The notes: a model not told the origin generated them from the sequence alone. Positions 44,896 through 56,120 are shown, counted from the stretch's first letter. The stretch is DNA of 64,000 nucleotides from Armigeres subalbatus (GCF_024139115.2 NC_085140.1:435697260-435761259); one strand, 5' to 3'. Program-made: numbers and translations.

Positions 44896-45449
44896 CGTGA
44901 GCAAATCAAACCACCTTCCTTTTGACAGTGGAGATATATCAGCTTCCACACTGATATTCTTCCCTCCCCCTTCATACGGGAGCTTGGCAGAAGGAAGGTC
45001 GTGTGATATGTGCCATCACAAAAATTGCCCTCGCTTTCAAATCGACTTCTATAAAAACATTCTTCATGCCTGCCGTATCCTAACGGAACTAACAATTCTA
45101 TACTTTCGCCTCTAATTCTATCATGAACATGTACGTCTAAGTTTGGAAGATGATATTAGCATTTCCATATCATTTTTAATATTTTAAAGTTATGTTACAC
45201 ATGCAACATAATTATACATGCTACTACAAAAAGCGACGATTGGCGGTGGTTGATAGATCGCTACATTTTTACGTGACGTATTCTATGGCTTTCCCCTATA
45301 TATTTTATGGGAATGAAAAGGTTTATTATGATTCGTAATGATGATGAGTATAAAAATAACAAGACAAATTTCGAAGATGTAAAAACGGGATAACATTCGA
45401 AATTTTGTTTCAATATCCTCGTCTTTAGAATCGTGTTTACGTTTCTCGT

Positions 45450-45560
45450 ACACCAAGGTGTAACGAAAAGGCTATATGTTCACTCCAAAAACTCATATTT
45501 TCACTCACTCCACTCAGCTCGACGAATTGAGGCGATGACTGTCAATAAAGTCTTAAAATC
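45450..45560 (+). repeat. Family A fragment
   Basis: CTCGTACACCAAGGTGTAACG, then AAAGGCTATATGTTCACTCC and GACGAATTGAGGCGATGAC. Same start block as 7540-7640 and 11690-11820, without the microsatellite. Confidence 0.65.
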
Positions 45561-45714
45561 TAAATCTGGATGGCGTTCTACTCACAACTGCAGCTAGCGT
45601 GGAGCCGATCTGTGACCAAAAAGTGCGACGTGGGAAAATATCATGGCCACTAGATCCCTTTTTATTCAACATATTCTCGGCCAAACATAAAGATACTTTT
45701 TCTGAAAACGTGGT

Positions 45715-45965
45715 AATTGTTCTTCAGGAAACTAAAGAATTACTCCTAAAACGTCACCTGAAATTCCTACCAGAATTTGTTTCGTATGTCAGTCTGAAAT
45801 TATTTCATAACCTTATTTGCAATTTGCTTGGAAATTTAAAAATATTTTCCTCTCAAAATTCCTTATGAACTTCATTTGAATAAAACTTCTAGGAATCTCT
45901 CCGAAAATTTTTTCAGGAAATTCATAAGAAAATCCATTAAAAATTTATCTAAAGAAAAGAATTTG
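45715..45965 (-). repeat. GGAATTCC-type array, left arm
   Basis: Motifs such as TTCTTCAGGAAACTAAAGAA, CCTGAAATTCCTACCAGAAT and TTCTAGGAATCTCTCCG are in opposite sense to the array at 46745-47460. The two enclose the MITE and exon-like segment. Confidence 0.5.
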
Positions 45966-46087
45966 AAAGTACTCGCGTTTTCAAGGGCACACCACTCAAT
46001 ACGGAAGCAATGCACAACTGTCATTTTTATTATTTCACGCTTGCTGCGACGCTTTGCGACAAGTACTTTTAAATTTGGAATCCTGGG

Positions 46088-46225
46088 CTGTCGTAATCTG
46101 GCAAAGTGACGTATACGCCATTTTCCAAAAATGTTGTTAACGAGTAGTATTCATCGAGCTCTCTAACAGAAAAATGGAAAACATGCATGTTGTAAAATAG
46201 CGCATACTTTTTCAGAGAACGGCAG
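46088..46225. mobile_element. MITE family D, copy 2 (138 bp)
   Basis: CTGTCGTAATCTGGCAAAGT ... TTTTTCAGAGAACGGCAG matches copy 1 at 25683-25818 over its length with more substitutions and a few indels. Its left TIR keeps the AGTGACGTATACGCCATT block. Confidence 0.78.
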
Positions 46226-46260
46226 TGGGGATTGCCATTAAATTAAGAACTGAGACTTAC

Positions 46261-46447
46261 CGTTGCCGTCATCCGACATTCGCCGCCACCGTTCTCTGTC
46301 TAAACGCCATCTTTCAAACCGACTACACGACAGCTTCTGAGCAGATTCCCCGCCATCTTTGAAGCCTACTTCCAGGTGATCGTTGGCTACTTCATTCATT
46401 TCCGATACCCGCCATATCTCATCGAAGCTACAAGCCGCAACCTCCAC
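46261..46447 (-). CDS. Possible exon of a minus-strand gene or gene fragment
   Basis: On the minus strand an ATG at 46447 opens a frame (EVAACSFDEIWRVSEMNEVA ... RWRRMSDDGNG) that reaches CG|GTAAGT, a consensus donor (intron begins at 46260). Composition is GC-richer and more balanced than its surroundings. Against it: no acceptor or next exon was found, no domain is recognised, and it lies between two opposite-facing GGAATTCC-type arrays beside a MITE. It could be a captured gene fragment. Low confidence. Confidence 0.3.
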
Positions 46448-46744
46448 CTTATCGGTGTGGGCAAGCCTGCCCGCCGAAGAAGGTACACGACCTAACCAAC
46501 AATGTGCATACCAACCGTTTCTTCTTCTACCACCACCACCGAGAAGGCGTCGTTATTAATCGTTTAAATGAGAGTAGCGCTTTTGTGTTAGGATTCCGAA
46601 ATCCGTCGTAGCACGCCCTGAGACCCGGAACCTCGTACCCATCCCGGAGGCAGCCGTTGGCTCTAGACGAGCAGCCTGGGGTTTGATGCGGGTTTCATTA
46701 TGAAAGTGTTCTATGATTCCGGGCTCAAAGGAGGTCGTATAGGT

Positions 46745-47460
46745 AGCTCCAAAAGAGTTTTAACGAAATTTTTGGAAGAATATCTGGAGAAATAGCCAGA
46801 TGAGTTTGCAGACAAATTTCTCAAGGAATATGCGTGAGTATTTCCGAAGATAAAAAAAATCATGAACAATCCAGGGCTTCTACAGAAGTTTCTGAGCAAA
46901 TTCAAAGGGAATTTCTGGAAGACCTCGAAGTAATTAACGGAGAGATCTTGGTGGAATTTCTGGAGTAACTTCAGAGAGAATGCCAGGAGGAGTTACATGG
47001 GAATTTCTGAATGATTTTCTGGTAAAAGTTCTGGGAAAGGAGTCGTGGAAAGATTTCAGGAGGAACTTGTTGAGGAATTCCTGGAGGGACTTGCAGAAGA
47101 ATTTCTAGAGAAACTTGCGGAGAAACTTCTGAAGAAACTTATGGAAGTATTCCTGGAGGAACATCCGGATAAATTCCGAAAAATTTCTAACGCACGAAAT
47201 GAATTCACGCCGCGTAAATTACGAGCGGCATGACGCCGCCACGCCACCGTCGATGGCTGAAAATGATCTGGCACGCCACCGACGATATAATTTCAATCGG
47301 CGCACAGGTCTTGATATAATATCAAGTGAAATCCTGTGTGGGAGAAACTGCTATTCCAGAATTAACTTCTTCTGGAATTCCAGTAAGACGTCTTAGAGGA
47401 ATCTTAGATGGAACTCCTGATTAAATCTCTAGTGGATTCCAGGGATGATTTTTTAAGGAA
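46745..47460 (+). repeat. GGAATTCC-type array, right arm
   Basis: Irregular 12- and 24-bp-spaced motifs such as TTTCAGGAGGAACTTGTTGA, GGAATTCCTGGAGGGACTTG and AGAAACTTGCGGAGAAACTT. Related to the 24-bp minisatellite at 29.0-29.8 kb. The frame at 47045-47233 (EEFLEGLAEEFLEKLAEK) is a periodicity artefact. A GC-richer piece at 47200-47290 interrupts it. Confidence 0.7.
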
Positions 47461-48167
47461 CTCCTGGGGATAGACCATAATTATTATATTAAATAAATAA
47501 ATAACTGAAAAACATAAAAAAATTAATAGAATGAAACAACTATTCAACAAAAAATTTCCTCATTCTAGTATTTAACGCTGCTAATTTGTTTCGCAAGAAA
47601 AATTTTGTCACCTACGAGTGGATAGATTGGAACTTTACTTACTATAAACTGAATTAATCAATGAAACATCTTGTCGCAAAGTTTTAAGATACACTGTTTC
47701 CATGATGCATTTAATTTTTTCCTCGGGGAAAGATTCTCTGGTCTATTAAGTGAATTAATACATGGGGACGGGTTCTAGAACTGGAACTAACTTCCTAATA
47801 TTTAGATAAAATAATTTATAATCATAATAATTATTCAATTAAGTGGATAGCCATTTTGCTTTCTAAGAAAATCATCTATACATCCATACCCATACAATTT
47901 CAATCATTGCTGATAATATTTTTAGAGAATGTAATCAGCTGTTTCAGATGTTCCTTGAATTGTGTGCTACGTAAGACTGTCAAATATTTATGACACCCTG
48001 CTTTTTTAAAGTTCTGCAACTAAATTCGTTATAAGCTCACGATGATGTTTAAATCAGATGTAAAATTATTACGTAGCATATGAAGGACCCCACGCATGTG
48101 CCTTGATCAAAACATATTAAAATTTCAACTAAAATCTTTCAGAAAATCAAACGAAAAAAAAAAATTT
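47461..48167. other. AT-rich sequence, no feature seen
   Basis: TAAATAAATAAATAA at about 47491-47505 only. Nothing else recognised. Confidence 0.35.
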
Positions 48168-48230
48168 TGTACGTTCTATCGAGGTAAAATGTACGTACAA
48201 TCGAGGGTACGTACTATCGATGTATGCCTG
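48168..48230 (-). mobile_element. Right-end fragment of a pogo-like TIR element
   Basis: TGTACGTTCTATCGAGG, GTACGTACAATCGAGGGTAC then GTACTATCGATG...CCTG and TA parallel the right end of the 16.65-24.12 kb element (GTACGTTATATCG repeats ending ACCTG|TA). No matching left end was found, so it is truncated or old. Confidence 0.55.
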
Positions 48231-48989
48231 TAATAAAAAAATAGATTGTAGATGAAAATGACGGCAAAAAAGATATTTATTTAAGGTTTTATCTTCAATA
48301 TATATTCATTGAAACAAGCTGCGCGTTCAGTTTTATTGTGAAACTTAGTAAAAAAATGAGATTGGGCACTATGCCCCAACAACATTATGTAGTTCCGGGA
48401 AATACACTGGACATAGTTATATCATCAATATCCCAAATATCCACTTAATCTATTAATTTTCCTCACAAATATATTTGTTATTCTTAACAATAGTCAAAAA
48501 AGTTCTTTATGTAGTATAAATATTGTCTGAAAGTGAATTTCAGTAAAGAATTTCACTGACTTGAAAATACTTTTCTATTTTCAATATGGCCATCACGCAT
48601 ATCGAACAGAAAAACGTTGCTCTCATCGAACACCGTAAAAAACTCTTTGCAATGTAAATATTCTTATTAGGGTTGTTTATTCGACCACATTAAGGCTTTG
48701 ATCGAGTTTTGAGAATATGAGTTATTACGCTCGCCGTCACAACCGTAGCGCTGCCCATAGGATCAATCAGTACTTGACGTTTAAAGTTTTTTCAGCAGAT
48801 TTATGGGAGGTTTATTGATAGCAATAATAGCGCCAATAAAACTTAACAACTAGTCTTGGTAATCGCTGTCATAAATCCGCTATAAGAATTAAATAAATCC
48901 AACAAGCATTGAAATTGTTACTTGGGGGAAACAATAAACTACAAGCAACTCTAAATTAGTACGCACTCTCCCATAGTGGACAGAAGAAT
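48231..48989. other. AT-rich sequence, no feature seen
   Basis: No credible open frame or repeated family recognised. Confidence 0.35.
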
Positions 48990-49019
48990 AGTTGACACAA
49001 GAAGTTAAGAGAAGCAGTC

Positions 49020-49345
49020 AGGTTCACCCCCAAGGAAAAAGGAAACAAAATGAAAGCAGTTACCGAAGCAGTAGGATATATTTCCTCAGACCCAAAAGAT
49101 AATTTAGATGACGGAAACGAAATAATAGTAAAACCAAAAAAAAACTACAAAATAGCACAAACAACACAAATGAACTAGAAACAGCATTGAACACATAATC
49201 TCATGGAATATAAAAGGCTTAAGAGGAAGAAGGTCTGACCTCAGCCTTCTTGCAAGCACTTACAACACAATAGCGATTTGCCTCCAAGAAACTAAGTGCC
49301 AAAATGACAACCAATCAGATATCAGAGGATTTTACACACACAAAA
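49020..49345 (+). pseudogene. I/jockey-type LINE remnant: ORF1 end and endonuclease start
   Basis: Frames give MKAVTEAVGYISSDPKDN (end-of-ORF1-like) and then, near 49200, IISWNIKGLRGRRSDLSLLA followed by AICLQETKC. WNIxG and LQET(K/H) are the first two catalytic blocks of AP endonucleases (Asn and Glu). Stops and frame changes are present. Homology stops at the MITE/foldback and resumes with reverse transcriptase at 51.75 kb, so much of the endonuclease is missing as well as being split. Confidence 0.75.
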
Positions 49346-49348
49346 AAG

Positions 49349-49510
49349 CGTTCCCGAATTCTTGAACCAGCAAAAATACACCGTGATTTAATTCATGGAT
49401 TCGGAAACAACAGTCACGTTTTCTGGAACGTTCTGGAAAACGTGACTGGTGTTCCCGAATTCACGAATTAAATCATGGTGTACTTTTGCTGGTTTACGAA
49501 TTCGGGAACG
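49349..49510. mobile_element. 162-bp palindromic MITE
   Basis: CGTTCCCGAATTC at the left and GAATTCGGGAACG at the right are exact inverted repeats. Complementarity continues (CCAGCAAAAATACACCGTGA versus its complement) almost to the centre (GTCACGTTTTC/GAAAACGTGAC). It sits between the LINE remnant and the left end of the foldback. Confidence 0.88.
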
Positions 49511-50434
49511 GTTTTTACACGGTGTGTCTGTGACCATTATTAACGAAAAAAAATGTCCATCCATTCTGAACTCGCCTTTCGAAAGATATAATATCCAGGC
49601 GTCTGCTATGAAAATTTCAAAATCTTTCATCTAGGGAATCGAAAGTTATAGCAGTTACAAATTTAATGACTTTTGCGTTCGATATCTCACTAATATGCAA
49701 CCATATATACCGTGAATTTCCTCCTGATTACATCCAAATAAACGATCATCAAATATGCAATTTGCAACCTCAATCAACTATAACCTAAAACCTATTCTTT
49801 GAATAATAGAAAAAAAATAGCAATGGATGTTAGCGATAACATTGTACAAATATCGATGGCAAAATAGACAATACAACCAAAATACAGTATTCAAATTACA
49901 AAATTATTGCACTTCAATCTCCTAATCATACCAAAGTGTGAATATTGTCTATGACAGACAAGTAACTACACTCTGTATGATGATTCTGCTTTTATTACAT
50001 ATGATAATAGTTGGTAACATAGAATATCGCGCTGAAACGATGTTGTCTTTCATGGGTACTGGGTAGTTAGTAAGACTAGTAACCAACATTTAAACAACAA
50101 TGTGCATCATTTGTTGTCAGTTATACAACCATCATCCAATTCGATTCAAGCAGTGGTACGAAAACGAGTTCCATTTGGGAAAAAAATGGGAAAGGCTAGA
50201 TCACACGAGGAAAACCGCCTTTTCCGAGAACGGTAGACGGAAAAAGCATGTATGCACCACTTTGGAACGTCTCAACAATTTAACTGATTTGCTGAAAAAC
50301 GATACATTTACTTCATAAAATAATGCATTTACTACATAAATTAATTTACAATGTTATGGAAACTTATGTGTGAATATGTACATTTTGTGGAAGATAATGA
50401 ATTGAAAATGTATTTGAGGTAACCACTTTCCCTT

Positions 50435-50507
50435 CGGTAGGACTCGAACCCACGACCTTACAGTACGCTAGACTAGTGCTTTAACCAACTAAGCTACGAA
50501 GGACCTC
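50435..50507 (-). repeat. tRNA-derived sequence with intact A and B boxes
   Basis: The minus strand begins TCCTTCGTAGCTTAGTTGGT and has A box TAGCTTAGTTGG, B box GGTTCGAGTCC and a 3' CGAAGGG that can pair with the 5' TCCTTCG to complete a 7-bp acceptor stem with one wobble. The loop position would place AGC as anticodon, but the anticodon stem has a mismatch. It lies in the centre of a foldback and has relatives at 2.74-2.89 kb, so a SINE head or pseudo-tRNA is likelier than a working tRNA gene. Confidence 0.65.
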
Positions 50508-50669
50508 CATCGGCCTTCGCAACCTAGAGGCTACTGAATGAGCTCGAGATTCCTAAATTGGACGCATAGTCAAATCACTCGCAATCCATTTGTCAAGCCA
50601 ACACTTCCATATGTGTATAGTACACGTCCACATTAGAGGAGCGTGAGTATTTAGTCTGTTGACTTGTAA

Positions 50670-50726
50670 GGTCGTCTTCAGTGTCTCGACTTGAGTCGAG
50701 TGAAGTACGAGACACTGAAGACGACC
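50670..50726. repeat. Perfect 19-bp hairpin
   Basis: GGTCGTCTTCAGTGTCTCG (50670-50688) and its exact complement (50708-50726) enclose a 19-nt loop that itself contains CTTGAGTCGAG. The right side continues as the dispersed repeat seen at 9790-9840, so the hairpin is an inverted junction of that repeat. Confidence 0.85.
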
Positions 50727-51739
50727 ATACAGTTGAGGTCGAAATACGATATGTAATATGATTTGGTGGAAAATCGTCTCATGACAGTGAAATATTTCTT
50801 AAATAGTTTCAGTCTTTTGAAATCTCTCATTGTCTTACCTGGCTTCATGGAAATGCGATGGTTTCCATCTTCTAGTCGGATACTAGTATTCCCTGTGTCA
50901 GTTAATTTATCTAGTAAATGCATTAATTTATGAAGTAAATGTATCGTAGTTCAGCAAGTCAGTTTCAGTAATTGTTGAGACGTTCCGAAGTGGTGCATAT
51001 ATGCTTTTTCCGTCTACCGTTCTCGGAAAAGGCGGTATCCTCGTGTGATCTAGCCTTCCCCATTTTTTTTCCAAATGGAACTCGTTTTCGTACCACTGCT
51101 TGAATCGAACTGGATGATGGTTGTATAACTGACAACAAATGATGCACATTGTTGTTTAAATGTTGGTTACTAATTTTACTAACTACCCAGTACCCATGAA
51201 AGACAACATTGTTTCAGCGCGGTATTCTATGTTACCAACTATTATCATATTTAATAAAAGCAGAATCATCATACAGAGTGTAGTTACTTGTCTGTCATAG
51301 ACAATATTCACACTTTGGTATGATTAGGAGATTGAAGTGCAATAATTCTGTAATTTGAATATGTACTGTATTTTGGTTGTATTGTCTATTTTGCAATCGA
51401 TATTTGTATAATGTTATCTCTAACATCCTTTGCTATTTTTTTCTATTATTTAAAGAATAGATTTTAGGTTATAGTTGATTAAGGTTGCAAATTGCATATT
51501 TGATGATAATTTATTTGGATGTAATTAGGAGGAAATTCACGGTATATATGGTTGCATATTAGTGAGATATCGAACGCAAAAATCATTAACTTTGTAGCTG
51601 CTATAACTTTCGATTCCCTAGATGAAAGATTTTGAAATTTTCATAGCAGACGCCTGGATATTATACCTTTCGAAAGGCGAGTTCAGAATGGATGGACATT
51701 TTTTTTCGTTAATAATGGTCACAGACACACCGTGTTTTT

Positions 51740-52797
51740 TTTTGCGTGTATGTAACATTGTGAGAGAAGCAATACATAAAAAGCGGCTGACACAAGCTGC
51801 TTTTCTGGATATTAAAAAAAAACTTACGACACAACCTGGCTCAGACTAGTTTTAAACAGAATAATCGAATGAAAATAAGAGTAAACATCATCAAATAACT
51901 CCAACAAATGCTGATAAAAAGGTCCTTCAAAATTAAAATAAAGGGCACATACTCCGATGACACGCTAATGGAAAATTATTTATGTCAAGGATCAGTTTTA
52001 AGTGTAACCCTGTTCTATAAACGTCCAAGCCTTACTTTTTGCAGATGACGTTGTTTCGATCTACAGCGACAGCAACCAGAAGAAATTAGTCAAAAACCTG
52101 CAACTTGCTTTGGAAAAAAATGAAGCTTGGAAAACTCGTTCTGGATTCAAGATCTAAACCGAAAAATGTGCAACCATATTATTAAAAAAAAGCGAGGGCA
52201 AAAAAACAAGCCAACGTAAACCTTAAACTAAACAATGACATAATATCGTACAAATCCAGTCATAAATGTCTTGGAGTAACACTAGTAGATCAACACCTAA
52301 CATTCAAAATGTACATCGAAAAAGAAAAAAAATACAATTTTTGCGTTGCATAACCATCAAACAATGGGGAGAACCGGCAAACCTTAACAAAAATATACAA
52401 ATCGACTGTACTGGAGAAAATCCTGTACGCCTAGCCAATTGAATCATTTGTTTATTATCTCCACAACCTGTGAATCCACAATGAAGCAGCTAGAAAGCAT
52501 ACACAACCAAGGACTGCTAATAATAACAGGAGCTTTTCAAACCTGCCCAATAGAAAGCCTAAAATCCGAATCGGGTATACCAAGTGTTCTTCAGTTGAAA
52601 ATTCACTATCTTCGCGTCAAAGCAAACAAACAATGAACAGGCTTTAACAAATAGTGTAACTGACGAAGAGAATAACAACAGCTCAGGAGAATTGTGGACC
52701 CAAGGTCCAACATCAGAACGAAACAATATCAGAGCAAGAAGCAAGAATATTATCGGAAAAATAGGAGTTCCTCTTCCACCAAGCAAAACACTAAACT
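51740..52797 (+). pseudogene. I/jockey-type LINE remnant: reverse transcriptase to C-terminus
   Basis: Blocks in order: REAIHKKRLTQAAFLDIKK (first catalytic Asp block), LLFADDVVSIYSDSN (the FADD catalytic pair) near 52035, SHKCLGVTL near 52262, and STMKQLESIHNQGLLIITGA then FQTCPIESLKSESGIP at 52480-52600, the usual thumb/C-terminal block. Many stops and shifts. It ends at an A-rich stretch (52797-52807) followed by family B sequence. Continuation of the element at 49.0-49.3 kb, split by the foldback. Confidence 0.85.
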
Positions 52798-52809
52798 AAA
52801 AAAAAACAG

Positions 52810-53960
52810 ATTGATCCACCTAGCGGTGATGGTGCCTTTCTCGTTCGTTCAAAAAGTTTGAGAAATATATAAGAAAAATCTAAAAAAAAAACTCCAATAT
52901 GTGGATAGGTCTTATTTTTCATACTTGTTTATATGCATACGAACGCAACTTGTTGCAAACAAATCGGATGAGCATAAGGCCAAAAAGGGGTTTTAAAATT
53001 AGTATTTTGGCCTTAACTTCTGATCCCATTGTACGATCCGGCCAAGTTTCTATAGGAAACAGTGGAACAAGATTCTCCGTCAAATGCAATCCATTGCGAG
53101 CGAATAGATGAAGTCTAAGTGCCAAAAAAGTGAGCAAGCCTTTTTTGCTCTCTTTTTCACAATATATAGTATTTTAAGCATAACTTCTAAGCCCATCGTC
53201 CGATCCGGACAATTTTTAATAGCAAGCAATGGGACAGGATTCTGTGTCGCATGCAACTTGTTACAAGCAAATCGGTTAAGGATGAGTGCCTGAAGAATAA
53301 GTGACATTTTTTACGCGATTTTTTCGTATAAATTTGTATTTTGACCATAATTTTCGATCACGACGCCAGGCAAAACCGTCTCCAACGCAAACGCCCGGAT
53401 GATCAGCTGGAATAACCTTAATCCAATTCCTTACCCTGTCCATCCTGAATTAAGTAAATTAGAACCTTGAGTCACCACGAGTATTATGGTCTATGTCCCT
53501 TCTCTACTAACTGTTAATGATAAGATGATACAAATTATAAAGATATCATACTTGAGAATTGCGGCTCCGCAAAGTGTCACACACGACTGAGCCTACCAAA
53601 TAAATGAAATGGTTAAAAAAAAAATTTTCGATCACAAAGTCCGATCTAGACAATTTCAAATAGGAAAAAAATGGGACAGGATTCTGCGACGAAGGCAATT
53701 TAATGCAAGCAATTCGGGTGAGGATAAGTTCCTGAAAAATGAGTGACATTTTAACGCGATTTTTTCGTATACATTTGTATTTTGGCCATAGCTTTTGATC
53801 CTATCTGGCCAATTTTAAATAGGCAAAAATGCGACAGTATTCTGCGTCGAATGCAACTTGTTGCAAGCGAATCGGTTAGGGAGAAGTACATAAAAAATAA
53901 GAATTTTTCATGTAGAAAAATGTTGGCAATCGGCAAATCGGTCAAGGATGAGTGCCAATA
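52810..53960 (+). repeat. Family B tandem array, ~150-170-bp diverged units
   Basis: Starts TCCACCTAGCGGTGATGGTG then CCTTTCTCG. At least four units share CGATTTTTTCGTATA, TTTTGGCCATAACTT, CCGATCCGGCCAA, GGGACAGGATTCTGCG and GCAACTTGTTGCAAGCGAAT. Unit boundaries lie near 52935, 53105, 53290, 53740 and 53900. One unit is split by the insertion at 53362-53622. Confidence 0.75.
53362..53622 (+). mobile_element. 261-bp poly(A)-ended retroinsertion with 13-bp target duplication
   Basis: AATTTTCGATCAC occurs at 53349-53361 and 53623-53635, flanking a segment that starts GACGCCAGGCAAAACCG and ends in an A-run (about 53615-53622). Direct repeats plus A-tail are the signature of LINE-type integration. 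The insert is a SINE or a 5'-truncated LINE 3' end. No coding content. Confidence 0.85.
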
Positions 53961-53999
53961 AATGAGTGACACTATTTGCAACTTTTTGCGCACTCACAA

Positions 54000-54110
54000 C
54001 ATTTCCAAACATTTTCCATGGGAATTCCGAAGAATTTTTCTTTGGAATTATAGAGAATTTTCTGCGAAAGCTCCTCAAAAACCGTTCAAATGAATTTTCT
54101 TTTCGAATTT
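54000..54110 (+). repeat. Short GGAATTCC-type stretch
   Basis: CATGGGAATTCCGAAGAATT, TTTGGAATTATAGAGAATTT, isolated copy of the motif family seen in the large arrays. Confidence 0.45.
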
Positions 54111-56120
54111 AGTTTTGTTAAAAAAAATACTCTAGCCTATTTTCAATCTTTGGTTAAATGTGGAGACGTAAGATAAAAAGTTCAAGCAATTATTATTGAC
54201 AACCTTTAGTAAATGTCCGACTGCAACAAACAGCAAATTAGCAAAACGGTTATTGATTCAATCCAGATGGCATTACTATACTTTCGAGCAATAAAATCCA
54301 ATAGCCCGATTATTAACAGCAACTTCAGAACTGATTACGATCGACACTGGGACTGATTATTAAATACCTTCTTCAGACTTCTTCGCTCAACCCAAGTAGG
54401 TAATCCTTATTGACTCGCTTAGGTGCTCGCCAATTGATCTTGATAGCTTCATTATTTACTAGCATTCTAGCGACCATCCCTTTGCGACGCACCCACCCGT
54501 ACTTGGTAACGTGGTTTCGAATCCTAGCTCCGAGCCGTAACTTCTGCTAATTGCCGCTTTCAAAACAATTTAACAGTTTGTAGCGCCTCGGTGGCATAAA
54601 TTTGTTGCCTTCTGCGTAGGACGACGATCGCATCGCTGGCAGTCGGTGGCTGTCGCGATCAACAATCGCACGCAATTGTCTTCCACTGTCGCTGCTATAG
54701 GCTCGATTGATTCCGCACCGATGGAACTAATTAAACCCGATCGAACCGTACCGGGGGCCGTGTTCGAGCACTCATTACCGGGCGATTTAATAAGTTCATA
54801 AAACTAGTCCCGATGATGGTGGTGGTGGGCAATTCTCGATGCAGAGACACATGATAAGCTCGATGGAGCTGAAAATTGACGTTGCTGCAACAATGTTGCC
54901 GCGCCGATCGTGCCTGAAGTGTTGAACGCAAGAGAATCGGGATAAAATCCGAAGAGTGTGGGCTTTGTTACCTTGGATTTGTGGATGTCTTTGGTCTCCA
55001 ATCTTGGCATGGCAGTCAGCGTTGGCATTGATTTGTACGTGGTTGGATGGCAACAATGTAGGATTTTTAATCGTTGTTTGTAGCGTCCAGTCAGATAACA
55101 ACTAATTTACGCTTTCAATGATCCTGATCAGACGTCTTGAAGAGGGTCATAACTTTGCAGTGAGATATCTGGATGAAAAAGACTTCGGTCTGTTCGGAAA
55201 ATGAGGCTCTTTTTCATGCAGCTATATTCACTGTAAAGATAGATATTGAGTTTTGAAGAGGTATCAACATATGTACATACATACGCTTGAAATTGCTCAT
55301 TGCGGATGGATCTTGGAACCTTCAAGAAGCCATGATCGAAACAAAACAACAAATAATGAGCCGATCATTAGAGGTTGAAGGCAAGAGCAGAACTTTCGTC
55401 AATTTTCCACGACTGTGCGAATCATTTGAAACTGAGAAACCCCCGGCGGGGAAAAAGAAAGTTTTCCATCCGTGTCCAACCGCATCATGAGAACCATCGT
55501 TGGTTGGTAAGCGAGCGAGAGGCAGTCAACTTTAATTAGATTTTCCTTTCGAGAGTCACGAAAAATCCGGCTGGTCCGCGTGATGCTGTGTGATCGGTGC
55601 CGCGCAAAAGAAGAGGATCCGTTTCTGAAGTCGTCTCCTGTAGGCGTTTGGGAAGGGTCATCGCGAGAAGAAGCAATTCGGATGTGACGTTGATGCACTT
55701 TCGATCTCGCGAAAGTGACGGCGACGACTGAATTCTGATTGTTGTGACAGGCGGAAAAGCGATTGTGCAATGACATCTTCTTAGGTTTGTGAGGGGCAAT
55801 CGTGCTTAGGTAAAGATGAATTGTAAGATGTTTCTGATTTTAAATTCAATTGAATTGCATTACATCACAAATTGGACAGTGGCATCGCTGAAACAAACTG
55901 CTTCTAATTATAATCCAATCCAGTTACGCACAAATCCTAGAGGATTTCAATATAAAATAATTTAACTAATTCATAAAATAATTGAATAATTTGTTTTTCA
56001 TGTTCTTCAGCTTTTCCAGAAAAATATTAGACTTTTGAATGATAGAATTAAACTTCTGCAAGTTATGATATAGGTACTTCTCAAAAACCTTTACAGTAAA
56101 AATAAGAAACCCAACATGCT
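54111..56120. other. Apparently single-copy non-coding region
   Basis: No repeat family shared with the rest of the window. 54580-55060 and 55400-55780 are GC-richer. Overlapping minus-strand frames of 74-125 codons (54731-55101, 55399-55799) have no domain motif, and different frames overlap the same bases. Candidate intronic regulatory DNA. Confidence 0.4.

Larger units (their letters stand above)
49513..51737. mobile_element. 2.2-kb foldback element with ~820-bp arms
   Basis: The left arm 49513-50333, beginning ACACGGTGTGTCTGTGACCA, is matched by the reverse complement 50917-51737 at high identity. The ~580-bp centre holds a tRNA-like sequence and a perfect hairpin. Paired frames (50100-50318 plus, 50928-51149 minus; MCIICCQLYNHHP) are mirror images of the arms, not genes. 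No transposase. It interrupts the LINE whose homology resumes just to its right. Confidence 0.88.

Noticed and set aside
50435..50507. Functional tRNA gene (apparent AGC anticodon)
   Set aside because: A and B boxes are perfect, but the anticodon stem has a mismatch, it sits at the centre of a transposable foldback, and diverged relatives occur at 2.8 kb. A covariance scan with a high score and an intact terminator would be needed to revive it.
50100..51149. Pair of similar 72-73-codon frames (MCIICCQLYNHHP)
   Set aside because: They are mirror images in the two arms of the foldback, with differing frames in the arms, so a consequence of the inverted repeat.
55399..55799. Overlapping 125- and 87-codon minus-strand frames
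   Set aside because: Different frames over the same bases, without motifs; Arg/Ser-rich composition reflects GC-rich antisense sequence.
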